This document shows, one piece after another, positions 9,668-17,312 of a stretch of DNA of 45,116 nt. Each line of letters opens with the position of its first letter. Positions within the stretch are counted from its first letter, which is position 1. The stretch is from the NCBI GenBank assembly GCA_964534415.1, contig CAZHOL010000004.1, positions 1 through 45,116 of the forward strand. The letters are read 5' to 3'. The translations under genes were made by a program, and so were the position numbers. The notes under the pieces were generated by a model. It was not told the origin of the DNA. It was given only the letters and a program-made list of their open reading frames with translations, and ran no database searches. This stretch comes from CAYLNC01 sp964534415. Its GTDB lineage: Bacteria; Patescibacteriota; Minisyncoccia; Phycocordibacterales; JAACPR01.

Positions 9668-9773
9668 GAAGATTGGAGAGTTATTTTTAGTTCTAAAATT
9701 GTATCAAACTTACACAAAAAAGCAAGTGAACAACACTAGGGCAAAATATCATGAAAACTTAACGATATTCTGC

Positions 9774-9779
9774 TATAAT
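9774..9779 (+). promoter_or_regulatory. Extended -10 promoter of the RimK-like gene
   Basis: TATAAT preceded by TGC (extended -10) ends 8 bases before the ATG at 9788. The expected transcription start therefore falls at or within two bases of the start codon, giving a leaderless mRNA. Confidence 0.7.
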
Positions 9780-9787
9780 TTGTTATT

Positions 9788-10678
9788 ATGTTTGGAAGAA
9801 AAAATAACAAAAAAATTCTATTGGTAAATGGTGGGAGCAAGCAATTCGGTATGGATTTCCTCAAACACGCTGAGATGGCAGGATTAGAGTGCAGAAAAAT
9901 TCGAACCTATGTAAATTCGTCTATATTATTGGAAAAAAATAAAATTACTTTTTTTGAATCAGGAGAATTGATTGATCTGCAAAATTACAAATATGCATTT
10001 ATAAGAGTAAAATCCATCGGCACACAACTCACTTCCCTATTTTGCGAAATTCTAAACAATTTGAAAATTGATTACAACGACAAAAGCAATGTTGAGCACA
10101 CGATGGGAGATGAAAAAATTACACAGATGTTGAGATTCGCCATGAATAATGTGCCAATACCAAAAACTTTTATCTTTTCTGATCGGTCATTTGAGAAAAA
10201 CATAGAGGTTTTCAGAGAAAACTTTTCTTTCCCTTGTGTACTTAAAACAAATGGTAGCAAAGGTCGTGCTGTTTGGAAAATTAATTCAGAGAATGAGATC
10301 CGTGAAATTGTTTCTAACACAAAAAAAGAAATTTATATGGTGCAGGAGTATATACCAAATCAATATGACGTGCGCGTTGTTGTTGCATATGGAAAAATCG
10401 TCGGAGCAATTGAGAGACACTCATCAGACGGTTTCTATAATAATGTTGCTATGGGCGGCCTAACAAAAATCGCGACACTAAATAAAATTGAAAGAAAGCT
10501 ATCACTGCAAGTCTGCCAGATCATGAAACTCGAGCTGGGTGGTGTAGATTTTGTCAGAACAAATGATGGAATCAAGTTTTTTGAAGTTAATAAAGGTCCA
10601 GTGGTTTATGGATTCCAAGATGCGACAGGAATTAATGTGCCCGAGGTTTTGGTGCAAAATATCAAGAAATTAATCTAG
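9788..10678 (+). CDS. RimK/LysX-like ATP-grasp ligase
   Basis: A 296-residue ATP-grasp protein of the RimK type, the group that adds amino acids (usually Glu) to protein C-termini, lysine carrier proteins or cofactors. Visible features are 'MGDEKITQMLRFAMNNVPIPKT' before the ATP-binding domain, 'FPCVLKTNGSKGRAVWKI', 'YMVQEYIPNQYDVRVVVAYGKIVGAI' and the metal-binding end 'LGGVDFVRTNDGIKFFEVNKGP'. The next gene, a HEXXXH metallopeptidase, starts one base after its stop, so the two are almost certainly one operon. A ligase and a peptidase made together suggest a reversible peptide or amino-acid tag, which is inference. Translation is probably leaderless (see the -10 at 9774). Confidence 0.85.
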   Translation: MFGRKNNKKILLVNGGSKQFGMDFLKHAEMAGLECRKIRTYVNSSILLEKNKITFFESGELIDLQNYKYAFIRVKSIGTQLTSLFCEILNNLKIDYNDKSNVEHTMGDEKITQMLRFAMNNVPIPKTFIFSDRSFEKNIEVFRENFSFPCVLKTNGSKGRAVWKINSENEIREIVSNTKKEIYMVQEYIPNQYDVRVVVAYGKIVGAIERHSSDGFYNNVAMGGLTKIATLNKIERKLSLQVCQIMKLELGGVDFVRTNDGIKFFEVNKGPVVYGFQDATGINVPEVLVQNIKKLI

Positions 10679-10679
10679 A

Positions 10680-12449
10680 ATGCGATATAAATTTGAAAAT
10701 CATCTATTCAGAGAAAGGCAATCAGATAGTGTAGATTTTTGGCTAAGTGAAATATCGAAATTAGAAAACGGAGAAACTCAAAAACACACATTAACGCCTG
10801 ATGAAATCGCAAAACTTGATACATTTGAAAGTGATTTGACCACAGAGTGGCAAAGTTTTGCTGAACTAAAATCTGTTATGTTATCTTTGGATCTAGATTT
10901 TTTACAAACCGAACCCGGTATTACAGCTTTCAGAAAGATATTTGGTTCAGAAATAAAAGATGAGGAAATCGCAAATTGGATGTTAATGAATCCTGAAATA
11001 ATTCAGGCAAACATTGATGCTGTAGAAAATGAAATAGAAAAAAAATCTCAAGAATTTCAAATGGAGAGAGTCGTCAATCAACTGAAATCGAGAATTAATA
11101 GTGACGGTACTATTGGAGACACTTCTGATATAGATCCCCCTAACAACTTTGGAATACTTGTGAATACAGAACAAATGGCAGAAAAGATTACAGCCATGCG
11201 AGCAACAAAAAATAGACTAAAGGCACTATTATCAAAATTTAGCAACCCTGGCGACAACCTTGAATATGCCAAGCGAGTACTAGTAGAAATATATTTGAAA
11301 AGAATTAATGTCTCAATTGCAAAGTTTTATCTATTTGCAAAAAGTGTCAAAGAGAAATCCGATAAATTTGGATATGCAAATTTATCTGTTTCAGAAAAAA
11401 CAATTTTATCCGAAGTAAATTTATCTCTTGATCACGACGTTCAGTTAACTAAAATAGATAAATTTATTTTTGGAGCTTCGCGGGAAGTTGATGAGGCGAC
11501 GCAAAACTATAATTCTTTATCATCGGATCTACTGAGCTATGCCAAACACCTCGATGAATTGCGATCAAAAATTAACATCAGAGAATCGATCGAACGAATG
11601 GGGCTAGATCCCGAGAAAGTACTCGAGAAAAATATATCTCCAGATGACCTGAAGAAGTTCGCGGATGTATTACTCGAAAAATATGGTCTAATCTCCAGCA
11701 CCTCTCAACCATGGAAATATGAAATTAAAAAAAGAAGAACATTTTCTGTGCAAGGAGAAATCAAAACAATTAATGGGGTCAATATCCCCAGAAATATTTT
11801 AGATGTGATGTCAGTTCTACTTGGTCATGAAATTGAGGGGCACGTCCTTCAACACGAAAATAGTTCTAAAATTCCCCTAAAAATATTCTCTGAATTCGAT
11901 GGAGGCGGCAGATCATCATTATTTGCTGAAGGTGGCGCCATGTACATGCAAGATAAAGTCACGAGAGAATTATTCGGTTTCGAAAACCTACCCAAAACCT
12001 CTTACATCAAAACTTTGGCAAAAAGATTATCTGGCGGAAACTTTATTGATTGCATGAAGGTATATTTTGAAAGCACGAATGCCGAAGACCTCGCTGATCT
12101 TACTGCTGGCAAAATCGACAAGCAAAAATATGATGAGATTGTTGAGCGCAATTTGAAGACGGCTGTTTCAAGCACAAAAAGAATATTTAAATACGGAGAC
12201 CTGAGAAAATCTCGAATAGGTATATCTACAAACTCAAAAGACCTGGCGTATCTTGAGCAAAAAAGAGTTCTCGATAAAATGGCAGGTACGCCTTTTTTCA
12301 AGCTTGCATTCGTAAGTGGAATGAATTTGGAAACCGCTCACCATCTAATTGATTTAGGTCTTTTGAAGCTTGAAGATATCAAAGAGCCCAGGACAATGAC
12401 TGCCGACATGTGGACGGAAATCAAAGACAACTACAAACTTCATCAATAG
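10680..12449 (+). CDS. DUF1704/tyrosine-carboxypeptidase-like HEXXXH zinc metallopeptidase
   Basis: A 589-residue protein. Its C-terminal half carries HEIEGH at residues 383-388, a HEXXXH zinc motif, followed by 'FAEGGAMYMQ' with a Glu at residue 417. This order, after a strand like 'RRTFSVQGEIKTING', matches the DUF1704 family (bacterial 'QEGLA' proteins; in animals the tubulin tyrosine carboxypeptidases MATCAP). The N-terminal half is helical, charged and without known motifs. No signal peptide or membrane helix is seen, so it is probably cytoplasmic. It follows the RimK-like ligase by one base. If it acts like MATCAP it would remove a C-terminal residue from a protein or peptide. It converges with the ABC-F gene, one base apart. 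Family assignment is from motif memory, not a search. Confidence 0.75.
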   Translation: MRYKFENHLFRERQSDSVDFWLSEISKLENGETQKHTLTPDEIAKLDTFESDLTTEWQSFAELKSVMLSLDLDFLQTEPGITAFRKIFGSEIKDEEIANWMLMNPEIIQANIDAVENEIEKKSQEFQMERVVNQLKSRINSDGTIGDTSDIDPPNNFGILVNTEQMAEKITAMRATKNRLKALLSKFSNPGDNLEYAKRVLVEIYLKRINVSIAKFYLFAKSVKEKSDKFGYANLSVSEKTILSEVNLSLDHDVQLTKIDKFIFGASREVDEATQNYNSLSSDLLSYAKHLDELRSKINIRESIERMGLDPEKVLEKNISPDDLKKFADVLLEKYGLISSTSQPWKYEIKKRRTFSVQGEIKTINGVNIPRNILDVMSVLLGHEIEGHVLQHENSSKIPLKIFSEFDGGGRSSLFAEGGAMYMQDKVTRELFGFENLPKTSYIKTLAKRLSGGNFIDCMKVYFESTNAEDLADLTAGKIDKQKYDEIVERNLKTAVSSTKRIFKYGDLRKSRIGISTNSKDLAYLEQKRVLDKMAGTPFFKLAFVSGMNLETAHHLIDLGLLKLEDIKEPRTMTADMWTEIKDNYKLHQ

Positions 12450-12450
12450 A

Positions 12451-14031
12451 TTATCTACCCAACAATCTCAACAATTTCCTGCTTCTCTTCTCCATTTCAT
12501 CTACATAGATTTTGAAGTCGTCGATTCTATTTAATTTTCCGTCTTGCAAGATATACAAACTATCTACTGCTGTTTTTTCAACAAAAAATCGATCGTGCGT
12601 AACAGTTAATACTGTGCCATGAAATTCTTTTAAAGCCTTCTCAAGCGCTTCACCCGCCTCGAGATCCAAATGGTTTGTAGGTTCATCTAAAATCAAAACG
12701 TTAACTCCTTCCAAAGCAAAATATGCAAGCAACAAACGAGCTCGGCTTCCTGGGCTCAAATATTTAATTTTAATTCCAACTTGAAATTCACTGAAACCGA
12801 AATGTAAAAGATGTTCAGTCAAAACTTCCTTTGACTGATAATTTTTTTCCATCAAGAATTGCACTGGTGATAGATCGCGAGGCAAGCTATCGTGCTCCTG
12901 CATCAAGTTTCCAATTTTCGCCCCTTCCTGAATTTCAATTTCTCCCTCAATTTTCGGAATGACTCCTGTGATAGTTTTTAGAATTGTAGATTTTCCAGAA
13001 CCATTTAATCCGAGAATACAAATTCTGCTACCGAATGTAACCGATAGATTAATTGGACCAACACGAAAATCATCGTATCCGCAGATGACATTCAGTAACG
13101 AAATGTCTTTCGGTGCACCAACATCGATTTTGGGAATATCGACTTTAAACGCTCGACGTGTTGGAATCTCTTCAATTATTTCCATACGACCCATACGTCC
13201 ATAAATCACTTGTGCATCTTTCAGAGAATTTGCAGCACGATTTCGTTTGAATCCGCGCAAAATCTTGTCCTTGTCAGTACCTTGCCATTTCATTCCTTTT
13301 CGAGCATCTTCTTTTTTCTGTTGAGCGAGCAATCTCAGCCTCTTCAACTCCTCTTTCTGTAATTTGATATCAATACTATTTCGGCGTAACTCTTTTTCTT
13401 TTTGAAGCAAATAATCAGAATATTTTCCTGCGGTGATTTTCAAAGTGCGAGTTTTCCAATCGATTTCAAAAATCTTTTTAGAAACGTTGTCGAGAAACTT
13501 TTTATCATGTGAAACCACAATGAAAGCAGAGTCTGTGTTTTGCAAGAAATTTTCCAACCAAATTAATGCTGGCAAATCCAAATTGTTTGTTGGTTCGTCT
13601 AGCAATAACAGATCGGGCTTCTTTAGCAACAATGCTGTTAAAAATACTTTTGTCTTCTGGCCACTCGAAAGCAAACCAATCTTTTTCTCCTTAATTTCTG
13701 TTGGCAAAGCAAAACCTGCAAACATAATTTCGATATTTCTATAGAATTCATCACCGCTCATTTCTGTGTAGCTTTCAATAAATTTCAGAACATTTTCTCG
13801 ATTATGCGAATCTGGGTCCTGAGGCAAAAAACCAATTGTGGTTCCCTTGTGATACTGAATTGTGCCCGTCTTGTCATTATCAATTCCCGCGAGCAACTTC
13901 AAAAGAGTAGTTTTTCCAGTACCATTAAAACCAACCAGGGCGATTTTGTTCCCCTTTTCTACAGTGAAAGAAATGTTATTAAGAATCCTTTCGCTGTCAT
14001 AATATTTGTTTAAGTTAGAAACTTTTAACAT
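12451..14031 (-). CDS. ABC-F family ATPase (ribosome-associated)
   Basis: A 526-residue protein with two ABC ATPase domains and no membrane domain. Domain 1 has Walker A GFNGTGKTT, signature 'LLSSGQKTKV' and 'LLLLDEPTNNLD'. Domain 2 has GLNGSGKST, 'YLSPGSRARLLLA' and 'VLILDEPTNHLD'. A charged helical linker (about residues 215-270) lies between them. ABC-F proteins bind the ribosomal E site and relieve stalling or give antibiotic protection. The exact subgroup is uncertain. A TGC-TAGGAT extended -10 (hexamer 14038-14043) ends exactly 6 bases before the ATG, with no Shine-Dalgarno site, so it is probably leaderless. Confidence 0.92.
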   Translation of the reverse strand: MLKVSNLNKYYDSERILNNISFTVEKGNKIALVGFNGTGKTTLLKLLAGIDNDKTGTIQYHKGTTIGFLPQDPDSHNRENVLKFIESYTEMSGDEFYRNIEIMFAGFALPTEIKEKKIGLLSSGQKTKVFLTALLLKKPDLLLLDEPTNNLDLPALIWLENFLQNTDSAFIVVSHDKKFLDNVSKKIFEIDWKTRTLKITAGKYSDYLLQKEKELRRNSIDIKLQKEELKRLRLLAQQKKEDARKGMKWQGTDKDKILRGFKRNRAANSLKDAQVIYGRMGRMEIIEEIPTRRAFKVDIPKIDVGAPKDISLLNVICGYDDFRVGPINLSVTFGSRICILGLNGSGKSTILKTITGVIPKIEGEIEIQEGAKIGNLMQEHDSLPRDLSPVQFLMEKNYQSKEVLTEHLLHFGFSEFQVGIKIKYLSPGSRARLLLAYFALEGVNVLILDEPTNHLDLEAGEALEKALKEFHGTVLTVTHDRFFVEKTAVDSLYILQDGKLNRIDDFKIYVDEMEKRSRKLLRLLGR

Positions 14032-14070
14032 TTGACAATCCTAGCAAAAATATGCGGAAAAAGCGAGCAT

Positions 14071-14706
14071 TTATATCACTTCCACAACTTCATCAAATTC
14101 ACGTCTGGTTTTTGGCAAATTAGCATATTGATCCTCACCTCGATAGCCTAGCGCCAAAATTGTGACCGATGCCAAGTTTTTTTCATGCAATCCCAGAATT
14201 TCGTCGACTTTTTGCGCGTCGAATCCTTCCATCGGACAGTTATCAATTCCCATTAGTGAAGCTGTTTCAATCATCACACCGAGTGCAATGTATGTTTGTG
14301 CTGAAGTCCACACTTCAAAAGAGTTAGTGCTTTTCTTGTATGAGATTGCGCCATCAACCATTTGTTTCAATCCTTCCAAATCTGTAGCAGGTACTCCCTG
14401 ATTTTTTGAAGTTCTTTCAATTAATTCATTAGTGATGTTTTCAGAATCAGTTCTTCGAGCAAGTAAAATTAAATGCGACGCGTCAGTAAATTTTTGCTGG
14501 TCATATCCTACCTGGCGGATTTTTGCGCGAGTTTCAGGATTATTGATTACCAAAAATTTCCAGGCTTCAATCCCGAACGAGCTTGGTGACAATCGTGCGC
14601 TCTCTAAAATTGTCTTGATATCGTCGTCAGAAACTTTTTTGTTTGCATCAAAAACTTTTGTTGCGTATCTATTTTTTAAAGCTTCAATAATTTGATTTTG
14701 AATCAT
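14071..14706 (-). CDS. Nitroreductase family protein (NfsB-like)
   Basis: A 211-residue flavin-dependent oxidoreductase. The N-terminus 'IEALKNRYATKVFD' gives the FMN-binding Arg/Tyr region, 'ARLSPSSFGIEAWKFLVI' the second FMN site, and 'GIDNCPMEGFDAQKVDEILGL' and 'LGYRGEDQY' the C-terminal flavin contacts. The family reduces nitro compounds, quinones or other electron acceptors with NAD(P)H. The length is typical. A TATAAT box lies about 27 bases upstream, so this gene, unlike many neighbours, has a short leader. Confidence 0.93.
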   Translation of the reverse strand: MIQNQIIEALKNRYATKVFDANKKVSDDDIKTILESARLSPSSFGIEAWKFLVINNPETRAKIRQVGYDQQKFTDASHLILLARRTDSENITNELIERTSKNQGVPATDLEGLKQMVDGAISYKKSTNSFEVWTSAQTYIALGVMIETASLMGIDNCPMEGFDAQKVDEILGLHEKNLASVTILALGYRGEDQYANLPKTRREFDEVVEVI

Positions 14707-14741
14707 GGTAATTTTAATTTAAGTTAAAGAATAATTATACA

Positions 14742-15650
14742 CTATCTCAGCGTGATCTCTCCGTTTGCAAAACTCAATATTAATTCACCCTTTGAAGTGA
14801 AGTGATATTTTGAAACACTAGCAATAGCACTCGCGAAATCTCCCTCTTGCGACCCCTCACAATACATCAGTGTCGACATCATTGCTTCAAATTTTAATGA
14901 AGTGCTAGTCACAGAATATCCACCTCCCATCGAATTACAGTCGGTTTTGACCGAAACACGGCCATCTTTGCCAAAAACTAGGCCAAACCTGTCGTTTCTG
15001 GGTAGAATTTCATTACCATCTTCATATATTGTTTTTACCCATTTCCACTCTCTGTCTGTGAGTTTCATCGCTGATGGATTGGCTTCACCTTCAAAATTTG
15101 GGACAAATTCCCCAATTGTTCCGTCGCTCGCGAGCTGAACATATAGACTTTTTCCGATAGAGGGTGCTGTCGCCATAGACTCATCAACTAATCGAGTAGC
15201 AAAATTAAACACAGCACGTCCATCAACCACATTTATATTCTGAGGAGCAATTCTGTCGCCGAGATATAGAGCGTTTGTTTGTTTCAAACTGCTCAAGTCA
15301 TTAATCAAAAGAGTTGCGTAGAAAAAAGTTCCGCTTCCTCCCGGTTCGTGCGCAAGCAAAACCGCATAATCGATGTCGCCATCTTTGTCTGCATCAAACT
15401 CTAGAGGCTCATTAAAAATACTGAGTTTGTTTTTTGTTGCAGATCCTTCCATGATTGGAATTTCAACGGCGCCGTCCTTCATTTGAAAAACTTGTCCGTC
15501 AATGTTGTAGTTGAAGTTTAAAACTTGCGCCTTATTTGGTGGCAAAATTACGTCACTGTCGGAAAAATTAAACTTTACAAATCCGACAGCAACGACGATT
15601 ACGACCAAGACGACCGCCATCAAAACGATTTTAAGTAATATTTTTTTCAT
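14742..15650 (-). CDS. Membrane-anchored META-domain protein
   Basis: A 302-residue protein with one N-terminal membrane helix (residues 5-25, 'LKIVLMAVVLVVIVVAVGFV'), then an exported part. The last 100 residues look like a META/HslJ domain: 'REWKWVKTI', 'GRVSVKTDCNSMGGGYSV', 'LKFEAMMSTLMYC' and 'GELILSFANGEI'. The middle has an EF-hand-like 'DADKDGDIDYAVLL' calcium-loop sequence. META domains occur in envelope and motility or heat-inducible lipoproteins of poorly known role. TGATATAAT (hexamer 15657-15662) ends exactly 6 bases before the ATG, so the start is probably leaderless. Confidence 0.8.
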   Translation of the reverse strand: MKKILLKIVLMAVVLVVIVVAVGFVKFNFSDSDVILPPNKAQVLNFNYNIDGQVFQMKDGAVEIPIMEGSATKNKLSIFNEPLEFDADKDGDIDYAVLLAHEPGGSGTFFYATLLINDLSSLKQTNALYLGDRIAPQNINVVDGRAVFNFATRLVDESMATAPSIGKSLYVQLASDGTIGEFVPNFEGEANPSAMKLTDREWKWVKTIYEDGNEILPRNDRFGLVFGKDGRVSVKTDCNSMGGGYSVTSTSLKFEAMMSTLMYCEGSQEGDFASAIASVSKYHFTSKGELILSFANGEITLR

Positions 15651-15680
15651 AGGGGTATTATATCAATTTTAAACTTTAGT

Positions 15681-16451
15681 CTAAATATCAAAATCCAACA
15701 TCAGCGCGTTGTGATCGGAGACTTCATCAGGCAACACACGAAAATCATTCACCTTCACCCCAGGAGAAACAAAAACATAGTCGGCATATCGCACTTCTGG
15801 TTTGTAAAATGAAGTCCTTGTCGAAGTAATTCCATACTCCTTTATCAAATTTCGTAGACCGAATTCTTCGAACATCTTCAAGCTTTGAGTATCTGGGAGC
15901 AAATTAAAGTCCCCACACAAAATATATTCACCTTGTATTGTCTTGAGAAAGTTTATTATATTTTGTGACTGTAAAATTCGATCGTCCGAGTCTCCTTTTC
16001 CCTGACCATTCCAAAGCCCGTGGAAATTTATTATCGCAAACAACTTCCCATCATTTTCTAATTTTAGCCATTGAATATTTCTTGCGTGTTTTCCTAGATC
16101 ATCTTTGGGAAAGTAACCCTTTTCCTTGTGCACATAAACTTCACCCTCATCTTGCACGCGAATCTTTTTATTCACCATAGTCATGATTCCGTAATGGTCA
16201 GTAAAGTGTGGTCGAAAATATTCTTTAAAATTTGAAAGAGTGCCGCAAATATCCTGCATTATTCGAGTGGCAACATCCGCATTAGTTAACGGCTTACCAG
16301 CAGTAGAATATCCCTCGAGGTGATCATGTGGCGCCGACCAAATTTCTTGAAGACAAAAAACGTCTGTTTCTTGCTCATACTTAGGAAAAAACGATAGTAA
16401 AAGATCTCTCCCCGCTCGACCACCCCAAGTATTCAGAGTAATTAATTTCAT
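15681..16451 (-). CDS. Endonuclease/exonuclease/phosphatase (EEP) family protein
   Basis: A 256-residue EEP-fold hydrolase. It begins 'MKLITLNTWGGR', has the metal-binding 'VFCLQEIWSA', the 'ILCGDFNLLPD' strand and the terminal 'VSDHNALMLDF' with the catalytic Asp-His. Relatives include exonuclease III and sphingomyelinase- or phosphodiesterase-like enzymes. The substrate is not clear. No signal peptide is seen. TGA-TATTAT (hexamer 16458-16463) ends 6 bases before the ATG, pointing to a leaderless start. Confidence 0.9.
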   Translation of the reverse strand: MKLITLNTWGGRAGRDLLLSFFPKYEQETDVFCLQEIWSAPHDHLEGYSTAGKPLTNADVATRIMQDICGTLSNFKEYFRPHFTDHYGIMTMVNKKIRVQDEGEVYVHKEKGYFPKDDLGKHARNIQWLKLENDGKLFAIINFHGLWNGQGKGDSDDRILQSQNIINFLKTIQGEYILCGDFNLLPDTQSLKMFEEFGLRNLIKEYGITSTRTSFYKPEVRYADYVFVSPGVKVNDFRVLPDEVSDHNALMLDFDI

Positions 16452-16483
16452 GACTAAATAATATCAATAATTTACCTTAAAAT

Positions 16484-17098
16484 CTAATAGCTTTCATCCG
16501 CAAAAAACTCATTCAATTTCTTCAACAATACATCGTGTTTAACGAATTTTAGATAGAAAAAGCCGGCAGTACAAGAAATCAGTGCCCCAATCATATCGAC
16601 AATCAGGTCTGTCATCGTATCTCGCAAACCGGATTTTTGCATATTCAATCCAAAAGTCTGATCCATAGTAAATTCAAAAATTTCCCACAACGCACCAATT
16701 GCCACCGCGAATGCGAAAGCAAACATACTGATCACGACTGGACTGGCTTTCAATTTATCTCCTCGGAACAAAGCAATCAAAATAATCATTCCAATTAAAC
16801 CGAAACCGAGAGCCGAGCTCGCGTGTAAAATAATATCCCACCACCAAAACTTTTCATAGAATTTGAAAGCTTCACCTAAAAATAGCGAAGCATAGATGAA
16901 AAAGATCGCAAGAACAATAATTGAGCTCGGTAATCTGAAATTTATTCTGGAATTCAATCTGATAATGTAAAAGACACTGAATGTTGTCAGCGAACTCACC
17001 AACACTGCTAGCCAATTTTTTTCATAAACCGCAAAAGCGATGGATAGAAAAAGAGAAATCCAAACTGCGGAAAGATAATTTGGTGTGGGCTTTAACAT
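16484..17098 (-). CDS. DUF2238/YjdF-like integral membrane protein
   Basis: A 204-residue protein with about six membrane helices. The motifs 'WWWDIILHASSALGFGLIG', 'ALWEIFEFTMDQTFGLNMQ' and 'LRDTMTDLIVDMIGAL' (conserved His, Glu, and Asp-Thr-Asp within the membrane part) are those I associate with the YjdF/DUF2238 family. The function is unknown, and the buried His/Glu/Asp set suggests metal or substrate binding. Its upstream neighbour is a 20-residue basic peptide whose stop codon lies 11 bases before this ATG. Confidence 0.75.
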   Translation of the reverse strand: MLKPTPNYLSAVWISLFLSIAFAVYEKNWLAVLVSSLTTFSVFYIIRLNSRINFRLPSSIIVLAIFFIYASLFLGEAFKFYEKFWWWDIILHASSALGFGLIGMIILIALFRGDKLKASPVVISMFAFAFAVAIGALWEIFEFTMDQTFGLNMQKSGLRDTMTDLIVDMIGALISCTAGFFYLKFVKHDVLLKKLNEFFADESY

Positions 17099-17109
17099 TT
17101 AAATTTAGA

Positions 17110-17172
17110 CTACGCCTTTGCCTTCTTTGGTTTCTTCTTTTCTTTTCTGTGTCTATTATTTCCTTTTGCCAT
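17110..17172 (-). CDS. 20-residue lysine-rich small peptide
   Basis: A very short frame reads MAKGNNRHRKEKKKPKK followed by three residues and TAG. Eleven of 20 residues are Lys or Arg. It resembles, from memory, the short 'MAKG..-KEKKKPKK' peptides annotated as hypothetical in many bacteria, so it may be a real, conserved micro-protein rather than chance. A nucleic-acid or ribosome-binding role is conceivable but not shown. A TACAAT/TAATAC -10-like stretch lies 4-7 bases upstream, agreeing with the leaderless starts here. It precedes the DUF2238 gene by 11 bases on the same strand. Confidence 0.5.
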   Translation of the reverse strand: MAKGNNRHRKEKKKPKKAKA

Positions 17173-17276
17173 GTTGATTGTATTATTTGTTAATATATTA
17201 ATACTATCACATTTTGTAGACGTCTAATCGTTGTTTATCGATTATCACAGATGTAATTGAAAACTTTTTGAAGTTC

Positions 17277-17305
17277 AAAACGCGCCGAGTGTGGCGCGTT
17301 TTGTT
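17277..17305 (-). terminator. Intrinsic terminator downstream of gltX
   Basis: Inverted repeat AAAACGCGCC / GGCGCGTTTT around a 6-base loop, 8 bases past the gltX stop. The A-tract and T-tract on both sides make it usable in both directions. Confidence 0.85.
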
Positions 17306-17312
17306 TTGCAAA

